Made by a program: the position numbers and the translations under genes. Below are positions 50,116 through 59,815 of a stretch of 64,000 nucleotides of DNA, in pieces. Within the stretch, counting starts at the first letter, position 1; every line of letters starts with the position of its first letter. Origin of the DNA: RGIG3002 sp964449325 (lineage in GTDB: Bacteria; Bacillota; Clostridia; Lachnospirales; Lachnospiraceae); NCBI GenBank assembly GCA_964449325.1, contig CAYUYJ010000004.1:62001-126000 (forward strand), given 5' to 3'. Below the pieces are notes generated by a model. The model worked only from the letters and a program-made list of their open reading frames with translations. It did not search any database and was not told the origin of the DNA.

Positions 50116-51324
50116 TTATGCCTGTTTTGGCTCATCCCAAACAGCTTTTATGTTATCCAGAAGCTGATTTGCTACTTCTTCTTTGCTCATCATCGGAAGT
50201 TCTTTTGCAGAAGATTTCGTAATGAAGGTAACAATATTGGTGTCAGTACCGAATCCGGCACCGGCCTGTTTTACATTGTTTGCCACAATCATATCCAGAT
50301 TTTTCTTTTGCAATTTTTCCTTCGAGTTTTCCAGCATGTTTTCCGTTTCCATAGAAAAGCCGCACAAAAACTGTCCGGGTTTTTTGTGCTCTCCCAGATA
50401 TTTTAAAATATCGTCCGTGCGCTCCAAAGCAATAGAAAGCTCGCCGTCCTTCTTTTTTACTTTCTCGGATGCAACAACGGCAGGACGGTAGTCTGCTACG
50501 GCAGCCGCTTTGATGACAATATCCTGACTGTCATAGCGGGAGATTACGGCATCAAACATTTCTTTTGCGGATTCAATTTCAACCACGTCTACATAGGGTG
50601 GAGGTGTTAGTGCGGTTCTGCCGGTCACTAAGGTGACATCAGCCCCCCGGAGCATTGCCTGTCTGGCAATGGCATAGCCCATCTTTCCGGTGGAATGATT
50701 GGAAAGGAAGCGTACCGGGTCAATGCGTTCCATGGTGGGACCGGCAGTTACTAAAATTTTCTTTCCGGCAAGGTCTTTTTCAAAAGCGATTTCCCGTTCA
50801 ATGGCTTCAAAAAGTACCTGCTCCGAAGGCATTTTCCCGTCTCCCGTATCGCCGCAGGCAAGATAACCGTTGTCCGGCTGAATCACTTCGTAGCCGTAAT
50901 GAGCCAGTTTCTTTAAATTATCCTGTACGATAGGATTGTGGAACATATGGGTGTTCATAGCAGGAGAAATGATTTTCTTGCATTCGCATGCCATAATCGT
51001 GGTGGTCAGCATATCATCTGCAATGCCGTTTGCCAACTTGCCAATGACGTTGGCAGAGGCAGGTGCAACTAAAACCACATCTGTCTGTTTGGCAAGAGAG
51101 ACATGCTCTACACTGTACTGAAAATTCCGGTCAAAGGTATCAATAAGACATTTATTTCCGGTTAAGGTTTCAAAGGTAATGGGATTGATAAAGTTTGTTG
51201 CGTTTTTGGTCATCAAAACGGTGACATCGCATTCTTTTTTCTTTAACATACTTGCCAGATTGGCAATTTTATATGCGGCGATACTGCCGGTTACGGCAAG
51301 TACCACATGTTTTCCTTTTAGCAT
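50116..51324 (-). CDS. coaBC: Bifunctional phosphopantothenoylcysteine decarboxylase / phosphopantothenate-cysteine ligase
   Basis: 402 residues from the ATG ending at 51324, with GAGGA upstream; an in-frame ATG at 51345 adds seven. CoaC part at 1-180: VLAVTGSIAAYKIA, catalytic His region, PAMNTHMFHNP and ACGDTGDGKMPS with active Cys. CoaB part at 185-402: LVTAGPTMERIDPVRFLSNH and STGKMGYAIAR, then KAAAVADYRP and the Lys in KVKKKDGE. Makes 4'-phosphopantetheine for CoA from 4'-phosphopantothenate, Cys and CTP. In one unit with coaX. Confidence 0.96.
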   Translation of the reverse strand: MLKGKHVVLAVTGSIAAYKIANLASMLKKKECDVTVLMTKNATNFINPITFETLTGNKCLIDTFDRNFQYSVEHVSLAKQTDVVLVAPASANVIGKLANGIADDMLTTTIMACECKKIISPAMNTHMFHNPIVQDNLKKLAHYGYEVIQPDNGYLACGDTGDGKMPSEQVLFEAIEREIAFEKDLAGKKILVTAGPTMERIDPVRFLSNHSTGKMGYAIARQAMLRGADVTLVTGRTALTPPPYVDVVEIESAKEMFDAVISRYDSQDIVIKAAAVADYRPAVVASEKVKKKDGELSIALERTDDILKYLGEHKKPGQFLCGFSMETENMLENSKEKLQKKNLDMIVANNVKQAGAGFGTDTNIVTFITKSSAKELPMMSKEEVANQLLDNIKAVWDEPKQA

Positions 51325-51372
51325 GACATCCTCATTTCTGCACATCTGTTAATCATGTGCTGCTTCACTGTA

Positions 51373-52155
51373 TTATCCGCGTTTTGCGTGCTTTGTATTT
51401 TTGTCGTAAATGATTTTCAGTCCCTTTAACAGTAAGTCATCATCCAGAATGATTTTGTGCTTACAGTGTGGGATAATAGCTTTGGCAAGCCCTCCGGTGG
51501 CAACAATGGTAGTGGAATAGCCCAGTTCCTCCTCAATCCGGTCAATCATGCCGTCGATGCAGGAGGCATTGCCGTAAAGGATTCCGCTTTTCATACAGTC
51601 AATGGTGTTGGTGCCGATGACCTTTTTTGGTGCATCAAGACCGATTCGGGGTAACTGGGAGGTACGGGAAACGAGGGAATCCAAGGAGACCCGCACACCC
51701 GGCAGGATCTGTCCGCCGATATAGTTGCTGTTTTTGTCTACTACACAGATGGTTGTAGCTGTGCCCATATCAATAATGGTAAGGGGCGCTCCGTATTCAT
51801 GCAGGGCAGCGACCGAATCCACTACCAGATCGCTTCCTAACTGGGAAGGGTTGTCCATTAAGATGTTCAGTCCGTTTTTTAAGCCGGGTCCCACTACAAG
51901 GGGAGTGATTTTCAAAAGCTTTTCCATAGCGGACTTAATGACAAGATTTAATTGGGGAACAACGGAAGAGATGATGGCACCGTCAATCTCCGAGGTTTTA
52001 ATGTTATGAATTTCCAGAACGGTTTTAAAATCCACCGCATATTCCAGTTCTGTTTTCAGAGTGGAAGTGGACAGCCGCTCTACGAAATATATTTTTTGGT
52101 CATCAATGCAGCCGATGACAATGTTGGTATTACCCATATCAATTGCTAATAACAT
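51373..52155 (-). CDS. coaX: Type III pantothenate kinase
   Basis: 260 residues; AAGGAGGACG before the ATG. ASKHA fold: phosphate loop LLAIDMGNTNIVIG, LTIIDMGTATTICVVD, GGQILPGVRVS and the GATGGLA-like ATGGLAKAIIP. Phosphorylates pantothenate in the first step of CoA synthesis. Followed by coaBC, the next steps. The S-component gene panT is directly upstream, giving a pantothenate-uptake-to-CoA cluster. Confidence 0.96.
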   Translation of the reverse strand: MLLAIDMGNTNIVIGCIDDQKIYFVERLSTSTLKTELEYAVDFKTVLEIHNIKTSEIDGAIISSVVPQLNLVIKSAMEKLLKITPLVVGPGLKNGLNILMDNPSQLGSDLVVDSVAALHEYGAPLTIIDMGTATTICVVDKNSNYIGGQILPGVRVSLDSLVSRTSQLPRIGLDAPKKVIGTNTIDCMKSGILYGNASCIDGMIDRIEEELGYSTTIVATGGLAKAIIPHCKHKIILDDDLLLKGLKIIYDKNTKHAKRG

Positions 52156-52211
52156 GTTGCGTCCTCCTTAGCTTATCGTGTTATAGTTGTATGCTGTGTG
52201 TGTCACACAGA

Positions 52212-52262
52212 AAGAAAAAGGATTGCCCTGTCCCCGGTATGACCGAATTGGCAAGACAATCC
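52212..52262 (-). terminator. Terminator after the panT-like gene (minus strand)
   Basis: Read on the minus strand, GGATTG (52262-52257) pairs with CAATCC (52225-52220), with further inner pairing of GCC and GG, followed by TTTTTCTTT. It separates panT from coaX, although read-through remains possible. Confidence 0.65.
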
Positions 52263-52271
52263 AAAGTAACC

Positions 52272-52886
52272 TTAGTTTTCCAATGCAGGAATTATTTTTG
52301 CTTTAAATAAGGCGAAGCCTACAATACCGGTAATGACAGTAGAAGCAATCATTTCAAATACAGCATTGATGCCTACAAAAGAGCAGACAAAAACAATGAC
52401 ATTCCGACCGTTAATCAGTCCCTGTACATAATCCGAACTGCCGAAAAGCAAAACCAAAGCAGTCATAAAGAAAGCAGTATTTAAAAAGGCGGAAAAGAAT
52501 CCTGCTACAAAACAGGAGACATGTACGTTGCTGACTTTTCTGATTCCCTTGAAAATATAGCCCAGTAACAGTCCGTCCAGCACACGGGGAATGAAACGCT
52601 GTATAAAGGCAAGAATCGGGTTAATGTCAAAAAGCATAGCACCCATAGCGCTTGTGCCTCCGATACCGATACATTGCAAAAAGCTGGTTAGTCCGAATAC
52701 GGCTCCTATGATAGCACCACCTACAGGGCCTAAAGTTATGGCTGCCAGTGCAACCGGAATAATGTTCAGCGTAATGGCAAGAGGGCCGATATTCAGATAT
52801 CCGAGCGGCGTGTAAGCCATTAACAGTAAGACGGCGGTCAAAAGACCTAACACAGTAAGTTGTTTTGTGTTAAATTTTTTCTTCAT
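52272..52886 (-). CDS. panT: ECF transporter S component, pantothenate type
   Basis: 204 residues; AGGAGGAATT before the ATG. Six hydrophobic segments, TKQLTVLGLLTAVLLLMAYT at the start, and GPVGGAIIGAVFGLTSFLQ. S components bind a vitamin and dock on a shared EcfAAT energy unit encoded elsewhere. Pantothenate is inferred from the adjacent coaX and coaBC and from family resemblance; folate or another vitamin is possible. Confidence 0.85.
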   Translation of the reverse strand: MKKKFNTKQLTVLGLLTAVLLLMAYTPLGYLNIGPLAITLNIIPVALAAITLGPVGGAIIGAVFGLTSFLQCIGIGGTSAMGAMLFDINPILAFIQRFIPRVLDGLLLGYIFKGIRKVSNVHVSCFVAGFFSAFLNTAFFMTALVLLFGSSDYVQGLINGRNVIVFVCSFVGINAVFEMIASTVITGIVGFALFKAKIIPALEN

Positions 52887-53071
52887 ATTTAATTCCTCCT
52901 GTTATTATTCTTCCTAAACGAAGATACAATACGAGGACATCATAACATGCTTTCAAAGAACAGGCAATATTTTTTCAGCAAATCCGGCTATAAGTATACC
53001 TTGAAAAAGAGGAGAAAACAGTGTAAAATCGTAAAAGATGAAAAAATGTGGAAATAAGTGAGGAAAAACAA

Positions 53072-54334
53072 ATGGCACTGAGTAAAAAGCCCGTCACAGG
53101 CATGAAGGATATCATGCCGGAGGAAATGCAGATTCGTGATTATGTAATAAGCGTAATCAAGGAAACCTACGGAAAATTCGGTTTCACACCTATGGAAACT
53201 CCCTGCATGGAAAACATTGCAAACTTAAGCAATAAGCAGGGCGGAGAAAATGAAAAACTAATTTTCAAGGTATTAAAAAGAGGAGAAAAGCTGAATCTGG
53301 AAACGGCACAGGAGGAAAACGATTTGGTGGATTTCGGTATGCGTTACGATTTGACCGTTCCTCTGGTGCGTTACTATTCCAATCATTCCAACGAACTGCC
53401 TTCGCCTTTTAAGGCTTTGCAGATGGGAAATGTATGGCGTGCGGACAGACCTCAGAAGGGAAGATACCGCCAGTTTATGCAGTGTGATATTGATATTTTG
53501 GGAGAAGCAACGAACCTTGCGGAAATCGAGTTGATTCTTGCGACTACCACAACCCTTGGAAGGCTCGGCTTTAAAAACTTTCAGATTCGTATTAACGACA
53601 GAAGGATTTTAAAGGCAATGGCTGCCTACAGCGGATTTGACGAAGCGGATTATGACAGCATTTTCATTACTCTGGACAAGATGGATAAAATCGGCATAGA
53701 GGGGGTGGAAGCAGAACTTCTGGAGGCAGGCTACGGAAAGGAAAGCGTAGAAAAATATCTGGGATTGTTCAAGGGCTTACAGGAAGCGGAGGACGGACTT
53801 AAGTTTATCGAAGAGAAAATGACCGGATTTTTAGAGGAAGAGGTAAAACAAAGCTTCCGTGAAATTATAGAGAGCGTGACGGCTACCAAGGGTGACCATT
53901 TTGAACTGGTTTTTGACCCTACGCTGGTACGCGGAATGTCCTATTATACCGGAACGATTTTTGAAATTGCCATGCCGGAATTCGGCGGAAGCTGCGGTGG
54001 CGGTGGCAGATATGATAAGATGGTAGGTAAATTTACCGGAAAAGATACTCCGGCATGTGGTTTTTCCATCGGCTTTGAAAGAATCATTCTGATTTTAATG
54101 GAAAGCGGCTTCAAGGTGCCGAATCAGAATAAAAAGATAGCTTACTTAATAGAAAAAGGTGTGGAAGGCAAAGAACTTTGTGAAGTGATTGCAAAGGCAC
54201 AGGAAGAACGTAAGGACGGCACACAGGTTTTAGTGGCAAGAATGAATAAAAACAAAAAATTCCAAAAAGAGCAGCTGACAGCGGAAGGTTATGAGGAATT
54301 TAAAGAATTTTATAAAAATCCTTTAAAGGATTAA
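53072..54334 (+). CDS. hisS: Histidyl-tRNA synthetase
   Basis: 420 residues from ATG 53072 after GAGGA; a GTG at 53048 is in frame but lacks a site. Class II core: motif 1 around GFTPMETPCMENIANL, motif 2 KGRYRQFMQCDIDILGE, HisA LVRGMSYYTGTIFE and motif 3 ACGFSIGFERIILIL. The C-terminal anticodon domain (about 325-420) is complete. Charges tRNA-His. 14 bp before aspS and co-transcribed. No T-box leader is visible in the 185-bp divergent gap. Confidence 0.97.
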   Translation: MALSKKPVTGMKDIMPEEMQIRDYVISVIKETYGKFGFTPMETPCMENIANLSNKQGGENEKLIFKVLKRGEKLNLETAQEENDLVDFGMRYDLTVPLVRYYSNHSNELPSPFKALQMGNVWRADRPQKGRYRQFMQCDIDILGEATNLAEIELILATTTTLGRLGFKNFQIRINDRRILKAMAAYSGFDEADYDSIFITLDKMDKIGIEGVEAELLEAGYGKESVEKYLGLFKGLQEAEDGLKFIEEKMTGFLEEEVKQSFREIIESVTATKGDHFELVFDPTLVRGMSYYTGTIFEIAMPEFGGSCGGGGRYDKMVGKFTGKDTPACGFSIGFERIILILMESGFKVPNQNKKIAYLIEKGVEGKELCEVIAKAQEERKDGTQVLVARMNKNKKFQKEQLTAEGYEEFKEFYKNPLKD

Positions 54335-54348
54335 ACAGGAGGAGCATT

Positions 54349-56157
54349 ATGGCTGAATCAATGAAAGGGTTAAAGAGAACCCATAGATGCGGTGAGTTGA
54401 GTGCCGCAAATGCAGGAGAAACCGTTACCGTTATGGGATGGGTGCAGAAGCAGAGAAATAAGGGCGGTATTATTTTCGTGGATTTAAGAGACCGTTCCGG
54501 AATTCTGCAGATTATTTTTGAAGAAGAGGAATGTGGAGCAGAAAGCTTTGCAAAGGCAGAAAAAGTAAGAAGTGAATTTGTGGTTGCCATCGTGGGAACT
54601 GTGGAAAAAAGAGCGGGAGAAGCAAATGCAAACCTTGCTACCGGAGACATAGAAGTCCGTGCAAAACAAATCCGCATTTTATCCGAGGCACAGACACCGC
54701 CTTTCCCCATTGAAGAGGATTCCAAAACGAAAGAAGAGCTTCGTTTAAAATATCGTTATCTGGATTTAAGAAGACCGGATTTACAGAAAAATCTGATGCT
54801 CAGAAGCAAAATTGCTACAACCATTCGGGCATTTTTGGCAGAAGAGGGCTTTTTGGAGATTGAAACACCGATGCTTTGTAAATCCACACCGGAGGGTGCA
54901 AGAGACTATCTTGTACCGAGCCGTGTGCATCCGGGGAATTTCTATGCGCTTCCCCAGTCACCACAGCTTTTCAAGCAGCTTTTGATGTGCTCCGGTTACG
55001 ACCGTTATTTCCAGTTGGCAAAATGCTTCCGTGATGAGGATTTGCGTGCTGACCGCCAGCCGGAATTTACACAGGTAGATATGGAATTATCTTTTGTGGA
55101 TGCAGAGGACGTGATGGAAGTCAATGAAAGACTGTTAAAGAGAGTATGTAAGGAAGCCATCGGGCTGGATATTTCCCTGCCGCTTCCGAGAATGACCTGG
55201 CAGGAGGCAATGGACCGTTTCGGTTCCGATAAGCCGGATACCCGGTTCGGCATGGAGCTTGTAGATGTGTCAAAGGTAGTTGCGGGTTGCGGCTTTGGCG
55301 TGTTTACCTCTGCTTTGGAAAACGGTGGTTCTGTTCGTGGTATTAATGCCAAAGGACAGGCAGAAATGCCCCGTAAGAAGATTGACGCACTGGTAGATTT
55401 TGCCAAAGGCTACGGCGCTAAAGGACTGGCATATCTTTCCGTACAGCAGGACGGAAGCTTTAAGTCTTCCTTTGCCAAATTCATGACCGAAGAAGAATTA
55501 ACAGCACTGGTAAAAGCAATGGGCGGTGAAAAAGGCGATTTACTGTTGTTTGCGGCAGATAAAAATAACATTGTGTGGAGCGTGCTGGGAGCCCTTCGTC
55601 TGGAAGTCGGGAAGCAGATGGGGATAATTGACAATGATAAGTTTAATTTCCTCTGGGTAACGGAATTCCCACTCTTGGAGTACAGCGAGGAAGAAAATCG
55701 TTATGTGGCAATGCACCATCCGTTTACCATGCCTATGGAAGAGGATTTGACGCTTCTGGATACAGATCCGGGCAAGGTGCGTGCAAAGGCTTATGATATT
55801 GTATTAAACGGCGTGGAACTTGGCGGCGGTTCTGTCCGTATTTTCCAAAGCGATGTACAGGAAAAAATGTTTGAGGTGCTGGGCTTTAGCAGAGAAGATG
55901 CGTATGAGCGTTTTGGTTTCCTGTTAAATGCATTTAAATATGGTGTACCGCCACACGCAGGACTGGCTTATGGCTTGGACAGACTGGTTATGCTTCTTGT
56001 AAAAGCGGACAGCATTCGTGAAGTCATTGCTTTCCCGAAGGTAAAGGATGCCTCCTGCCTGATGACCGATGCACCGAATGTGGTAGACGACAAACAGTTG
56101 GAAGAATTGCAGATTGCCATAAATATGGTAGAAAAGAAAGAAACGGAAAACGAATAA
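54349..56157 (+). CDS. aspS: Aspartyl-tRNA synthetase
   Basis: 602 residues, AGGAGGAGC before ATG 54349. N-terminal OB fold (about 15-110), class II core with FKQLLMCSGYDRYFQLAKCF and RADRQPEFTQVDMELSF, the bacterial insertion domain at about 290-420, and motif 3 GLAYGLDRLVMLL. Charges tRNA-Asp; whether it also misacylates tRNA-Asn cannot be read from this window. Terminator follows at 56167. Confidence 0.97.
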   Translation: MAESMKGLKRTHRCGELSAANAGETVTVMGWVQKQRNKGGIIFVDLRDRSGILQIIFEEEECGAESFAKAEKVRSEFVVAIVGTVEKRAGEANANLATGDIEVRAKQIRILSEAQTPPFPIEEDSKTKEELRLKYRYLDLRRPDLQKNLMLRSKIATTIRAFLAEEGFLEIETPMLCKSTPEGARDYLVPSRVHPGNFYALPQSPQLFKQLLMCSGYDRYFQLAKCFRDEDLRADRQPEFTQVDMELSFVDAEDVMEVNERLLKRVCKEAIGLDISLPLPRMTWQEAMDRFGSDKPDTRFGMELVDVSKVVAGCGFGVFTSALENGGSVRGINAKGQAEMPRKKIDALVDFAKGYGAKGLAYLSVQQDGSFKSSFAKFMTEEELTALVKAMGGEKGDLLLFAADKNNIVWSVLGALRLEVGKQMGIIDNDKFNFLWVTEFPLLEYSEEENRYVAMHHPFTMPMEEDLTLLDTDPGKVRAKAYDIVLNGVELGGGSVRIFQSDVQEKMFEVLGFSREDAYERFGFLLNAFKYGVPPHAGLAYGLDRLVMLLVKADSIREVIAFPKVKDASCLMTDAPNVVDDKQLEELQIAINMVEKKETENE

Positions 56158-56166
56158 AAAAGAGAG

Positions 56167-56197
56167 CAGGCATTCGGATAAAACGAATGCCTGTGTT
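56167..56197 (+). terminator. Terminator of hisS-aspS
   Basis: CAGGCATTCG (56167-56176) pairs with CGAATGCCTG (56184-56193), 7-nt loop, followed by TGTTTTAAA. Confidence 0.88.
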
Positions 56198-56234
56198 TTA
56201 AATTGCAATTTTTTGGTGATGAGAGGGCACATAG

Positions 56235-56930
56235 TTGAAGCTTTATATCATGGACATAAAGGAGATAGAAGAAAACAGTATATTGGAAGAACGGATTTTT
56301 GCGGTCCTGGGAAAGCAGAGACAGGAGAAGATAGAACGCTGCCGCCATGATAAAGACAAGCTTCGCAGTCTTTGTGCCGGGGCACTTCTTATGCTTGGCG
56401 TGATGGAGTGGGATGAAACGGAAGAGGATTTTGCGTTGCACAAAATCGTACCGAAAAAGGTAAACTGGGAAATGATTCCTGCCTTTTTCGAAGCGCAGCA
56501 AAAAGATATTTCCTGTACCTACGGGAAAAACGGAAAACCTCAGTTTATGCACTATCCTGCTATCCATTTTAATTTGTCCCATTCCGGTGACTATGTGATT
56601 GCTGCTTTTGACAGAAATCCGGTAGGTGTTGACATACAGGAGCATAAAAACTTAAAAGAAAATATGGCAAAGCATTTTCTGACGCCGTGGGAACTGGAGC
56701 AAATAGGCATGCAGCCGGAGGAAGGAAGCAGGCAGGAGCTTTTATGCAGACTTTGGACTATTAAGGAAAGCTACATAAAGCTGACCGGAGAGGGCATGAA
56801 AAAGTCCATGAAGGAAATCCGGGTCAACCGGCAGAATGGCACGATTGAAAGTGCAGGAAGAGAGCCGGTTGCCGGGTTTAAAGAAAAGGTATGGAAGGGA
56901 AAGTATTATATTTCCTTATGCAGATTTTGA
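56235..56930 (+). CDS. 4'-phosphopantetheinyl transferase, Sfp type, TTG start
   Basis: 231 residues from TTG 56235, 7 nt after GAGAGGG; ATG 56250 is an alternative. Signature GVDIQEHKNLKENMAKHF with metal Asp, and LWTIKESYIKLTGEGM. Transfers phosphopantetheine from CoA to acyl or peptidyl carrier proteins. No polyketide or peptide synthetase is nearby. It lies 3-6 kb from the CoA genes, which supply its substrate. AcpS is the shorter alternative family, excluded by length. Confidence 0.93.
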   Translation: MKLYIMDIKEIEENSILEERIFAVLGKQRQEKIERCRHDKDKLRSLCAGALLMLGVMEWDETEEDFALHKIVPKKVNWEMIPAFFEAQQKDISCTYGKNGKPQFMHYPAIHFNLSHSGDYVIAAFDRNPVGVDIQEHKNLKENMAKHFLTPWELEQIGMQPEEGSRQELLCRLWTIKESYIKLTGEGMKKSMKEIRVNRQNGTIESAGREPVAGFKEKVWKGKYYISLCRF

Positions 56931-56979
56931 ATGACAGGAAATGAAGTGTTTGTTTTTGGTAGACAGGAGGTAAAAGCGT

Positions 56980-57393
56980 ATGTGGTTTGTAATGGCATTA
57001 TTGTCCGCTATTTTTGCGGCACTTACCTCAATACTGGCAAAGGTCGGCATTGACGGTGTGAATTCTAATCTTGCGACGGCAATCCGGACGGTGGTTGTTT
57101 TACTTATGGCGTGGGGAATGGTATTCTTAACGAATACGCAGGGCGGAATTGCAGCAATCAGCAGAAAAAGCTGGATATTTCTGATTTTGTCCGGTCTTGC
57201 AACCGGAGCCTCATGGCTGTGTTATTACAAGGCTCTTCAGATAGGGGAGGCTTCCAAGGTGGTGCCGGTGGATAAATTGAGTGTAGTTATTACGCTGGTG
57301 CTTGCCTTTGTATTTTTACATGAAAATTTTACGTTTAAGTCGTTGCTTGGGGCAATATTGATTACGGCAGGGACGTTGATTATGGTTTTGTGA
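56980..57393 (+). CDS. EamA-family half-size transporter
   Basis: 137 residues with five hydrophobic segments: MWFVMALLSAIFAALTSILA, VVVLLMAWGMVFL, WIFLILSGLATGASWLCYY, VVITLVLAFVFL and LLGAILITAGTLIMVL. One EamA repeat rather than two, as in small DMT proteins that dimerise. GGAGG precedes ATG 56980. Substrate unknown. Confidence 0.88.
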   Translation: MWFVMALLSAIFAALTSILAKVGIDGVNSNLATAIRTVVVLLMAWGMVFLTNTQGGIAAISRKSWIFLILSGLATGASWLCYYKALQIGEASKVVPVDKLSVVITLVLAFVFLHENFTFKSLLGAILITAGTLIMVL

Positions 57394-57406
57394 GAGGAAA
57401 GTACCA

Positions 57407-58555
57407 ATGAAAATAAAAAGCTTAGTCGGAATGGTCATGGTCAGTTGTCTGCTTCTTACCGGCTGTGGTCAGAACGGACAAAACGGTAATGGGGAAACAA
57501 TAGAATCCGGTACGGAAAGCGGGGAAGATTCCCTTACCACAGATGAACATACAATGAATAACAGCGGAAATGACTGGAGAGCAGCATATGTAAAATATTT
57601 GGAGGATTTCGGGGAAACAGCTGAGGGGTGTACCTATAGTCTGATTTATGTGGATGAGGATGAAATTCCGGAATTGGTTATTGACACCGGGTTTGAAGCA
57701 GGAGGCTGCCGGATTTTGACGTATCATGAAAAGATAGTAGATGTATTACAGACAGGAAGGCTATATTTTGATTATATTGAAAAAGGCAATCTTCTTTGTA
57801 ATTCTGACGGACATATGAGATATTATTTTGATTGTGTGTTTACGATTGAAGACGGGAAATGGGTCTGCGTAGGCGAAGGAGAGTATGGTGACAGTGAGGA
57901 TGGTGTGCAGTTTGATGAAAACGGAGATTTTATTTATGTCTATAGCTGGCAGGGAGAGGCAATGGATGAACAGGAGTACAACCGCAGATTAAGTGAAATA
58001 TACAAGAAGGAACAGGCTGTGACTCCGCAAAAATACTATAGTCTGACTGAAATTTTTTCTGTTTTAAAAACAGGAGAAGTTAGTTCGGCTAAGCACCGGT
58101 ATGAGCTGATTACAGAGGATATAACATGGGAAGAAGCCCAGAAAAAGTGCAAAGAAAAAGGCGGTTATCTGGCAACGATTTCTTCGGCGGAAGAATTTCG
58201 GAAGATAGAACAGCAGATTGTGGAAGAAGGAAAAACAAAAATAACCTTTTGGGTAGGCGGAAAACATTTGGATGGAGACGGACGGTGGGGCTATTACTGG
58301 CTGGAGCAGGGAGAGACTGCGGAAGCCTATTCCATGCTTGATTTGTATAATGTGTATATGGGATTCTGGCTGGAGGGAGAACCAAGCTATAACGGATTGA
58401 CAGAAAGCGGAGAAGAGGTAGAGGAGAGGTACGTTGTTTTATTTTACCGCTCTTCGGCTCAAAGAGCCTATCTGAATGATGTGCCTAATGATATTCTGGC
58501 AGCAGCACCTTCTTATGTCGGAAAGGTCGGCTATATTTGCGAGTATGATGATTGA
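57407..58555 (+). CDS. Lipoprotein with C-type-lectin domain
   Basis: 382 residues. Lipoprotein signal MKIKSLVGMVMVSCLLLTGC with Cys20 as lipid attachment site. Low-complexity linker rich in G, N, E; a middle domain of about 60-215; then a C-type-lectin-like domain from about 225: YELITEDITWEEAQKKCKEK, GGYLATISSAEEF, FWVGGKHL and GYICEY. Exposed outside the cell membrane, probably binding a carbohydrate or protein. Starts 13 bp after the EamA gene. Confidence 0.88.
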   Translation: MKIKSLVGMVMVSCLLLTGCGQNGQNGNGETIESGTESGEDSLTTDEHTMNNSGNDWRAAYVKYLEDFGETAEGCTYSLIYVDEDEIPELVIDTGFEAGGCRILTYHEKIVDVLQTGRLYFDYIEKGNLLCNSDGHMRYYFDCVFTIEDGKWVCVGEGEYGDSEDGVQFDENGDFIYVYSWQGEAMDEQEYNRRLSEIYKKEQAVTPQKYYSLTEIFSVLKTGEVSSAKHRYELITEDITWEEAQKKCKEKGGYLATISSAEEFRKIEQQIVEEGKTKITFWVGGKHLDGDGRWGYYWLEQGETAEAYSMLDLYNVYMGFWLEGEPSYNGLTESGEEVEERYVVLFYRSSAQRAYLNDVPNDILAAAPSYVGKVGYICEYDD

Positions 58556-58612
58556 TAAACATAATTTAGGAATGTTTTAGGATTGTATAGAAATATGAGG
58601 AAAAAAGGAAAT

Positions 58613-58921
58613 ATGGAAATGAGCGATGGGAAGGAACTGCTGCAACATTTAGAGCAACTACATACAACGGAATTAGGTGTAATACGAATCAAAAAAAATC
58701 TTTCGCCGGATACGGACGATGTTGTCAGATGGTGTAAAGAGCGGATAAGGCAGCCGGAGGCGGTTATCAGCAGAAGCGGAAAGAACTGGTATGTGGAAAT
58801 TGGAGATTGTATACTGACAGTGAATGCTTACAGTTATACGATTATAACGGCACATAAAAAGAAGAATTGCAAGAGTGACAGTCAAAAAAGACAGGCAGAA
58901 AAACTGTCGGACTTGAACTGA
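58613..58921 (+). CDS. DUF3781 family protein
   Basis: 102 residues from ATG 58613 after AAAAAAGGAA; ATG 58595 or 58619 also possible. Family pattern: LLQHLEQLHTTELGVIRIKK, DTDDVVRWCKERI, SRSGKNWYVEI, and LTVNAYSYTIITAHK. Cytoplasmic small protein of unknown role, common beside small-molecule and stress genes in Clostridia. Last 15 residues are basic and variable. Confidence 0.88.
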   Translation: MEMSDGKELLQHLEQLHTTELGVIRIKKNLSPDTDDVVRWCKERIRQPEAVISRSGKNWYVEIGDCILTVNAYSYTIITAHKKKNCKSDSQKRQAEKLSDLN

Positions 58922-58950
58922 GATAAATTGAAAACGACAGGGGAGATTTT

Positions 58951-59802
58951 ATGTATTTGGAGCAATTTCGATTTCCGGGGATTGAGGAAGAAGAAAACTT
59001 TAATCTTGGGTTGAGACGAACCTGCTACGATACCCTATATCCGTTTTTTATACTATCGAAGCATGGTTTAAGGGTGTTGGATTTTGAGCCGGTAACGATT
59101 TTATACGGCGGAAACGGTTCGGGGAAAACCACGGCATTGAATGTTATCGCGGAAAAGCTGGGGCTTATGCGGGACACGTTGTATAATCGTTCTAATTTTT
59201 TTGAGGATTATACGGGGATGTGTTCATTTGAAACCGTGGGAGTAATACCAAAGGGCAGCAGGATTATTACCAGTGATGACGTGTTTGATTTTATGCTGAA
59301 TCTAAGAAGTATTAATGACGGAATTGACAGGAAGCGGGAAACACTGTTTGAAGATTATTTGGAACAAAAATACACACATTTTCAGATGAAATCACTGGAT
59401 GATTATGAGCAGCTGAAAAAAGTAAATATGGCGCGAAGTAATACACAGTCCAAATATGTCAGGAAAAATCTGCCCGATAATGTGCGTGAGCACTCCAACG
59501 GAGAAAGTGCATTTCTTTATTTTGCCGATAAAATAAAGGAGAACGGTTTGTACCTGCTGGACGAGCCGGAGAACAGCCTATCACCGGAGAAACAGCAGGA
59601 ACTGCTTCGGTTTTTGGAGGATTCTGCACGATTTTTCGGGTGTCAGTTTATTATCGCAACCCATTCTCCGTTTTTGCTCTCCTTGCGGGGAGCGAAAATT
59701 TATGATTTGGATGAAGAAGTGGTAGATGTGAAACGTTGGACAGAGCTTGGAAATGTACGGGCATATTATGAATTTTTTAAGAAGTACGAGAAGGAATTTT
59801 AA
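58951..59802 (+). CDS. AAA-type ATPase (ABC-like fold)
   Basis: 283 residues. Walker A TILYGGNGSGKTTALNVIAE near 50, signature-like HSNGESAFLYFA, Walker B LYLLDEPENSLSP and switch His in FIIATHSPFLLSL. This is the OLD/RecF-like soluble ATPase type, but with no TOPRIM nuclease domain attached. GGGGAG precedes ATG 58951. It opens a run of six tightly packed genes to 62786. Role unknown. Confidence 0.88.
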   Translation: MYLEQFRFPGIEEEENFNLGLRRTCYDTLYPFFILSKHGLRVLDFEPVTILYGGNGSGKTTALNVIAEKLGLMRDTLYNRSNFFEDYTGMCSFETVGVIPKGSRIITSDDVFDFMLNLRSINDGIDRKRETLFEDYLEQKYTHFQMKSLDDYEQLKKVNMARSNTQSKYVRKNLPDNVREHSNGESAFLYFADKIKENGLYLLDEPENSLSPEKQQELLRFLEDSARFFGCQFIIATHSPFLLSLRGAKIYDLDEEVVDVKRWTELGNVRAYYEFFKKYEKEF

Positions 59803-59815
59803 GAGGAGGCAGAAC

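Noticed and set aside
52887..53071. T-box riboswitch before hisS
   Set aside because: The 185-bp divergent gap is short and shows no T-box core or terminator/antiterminator pair.
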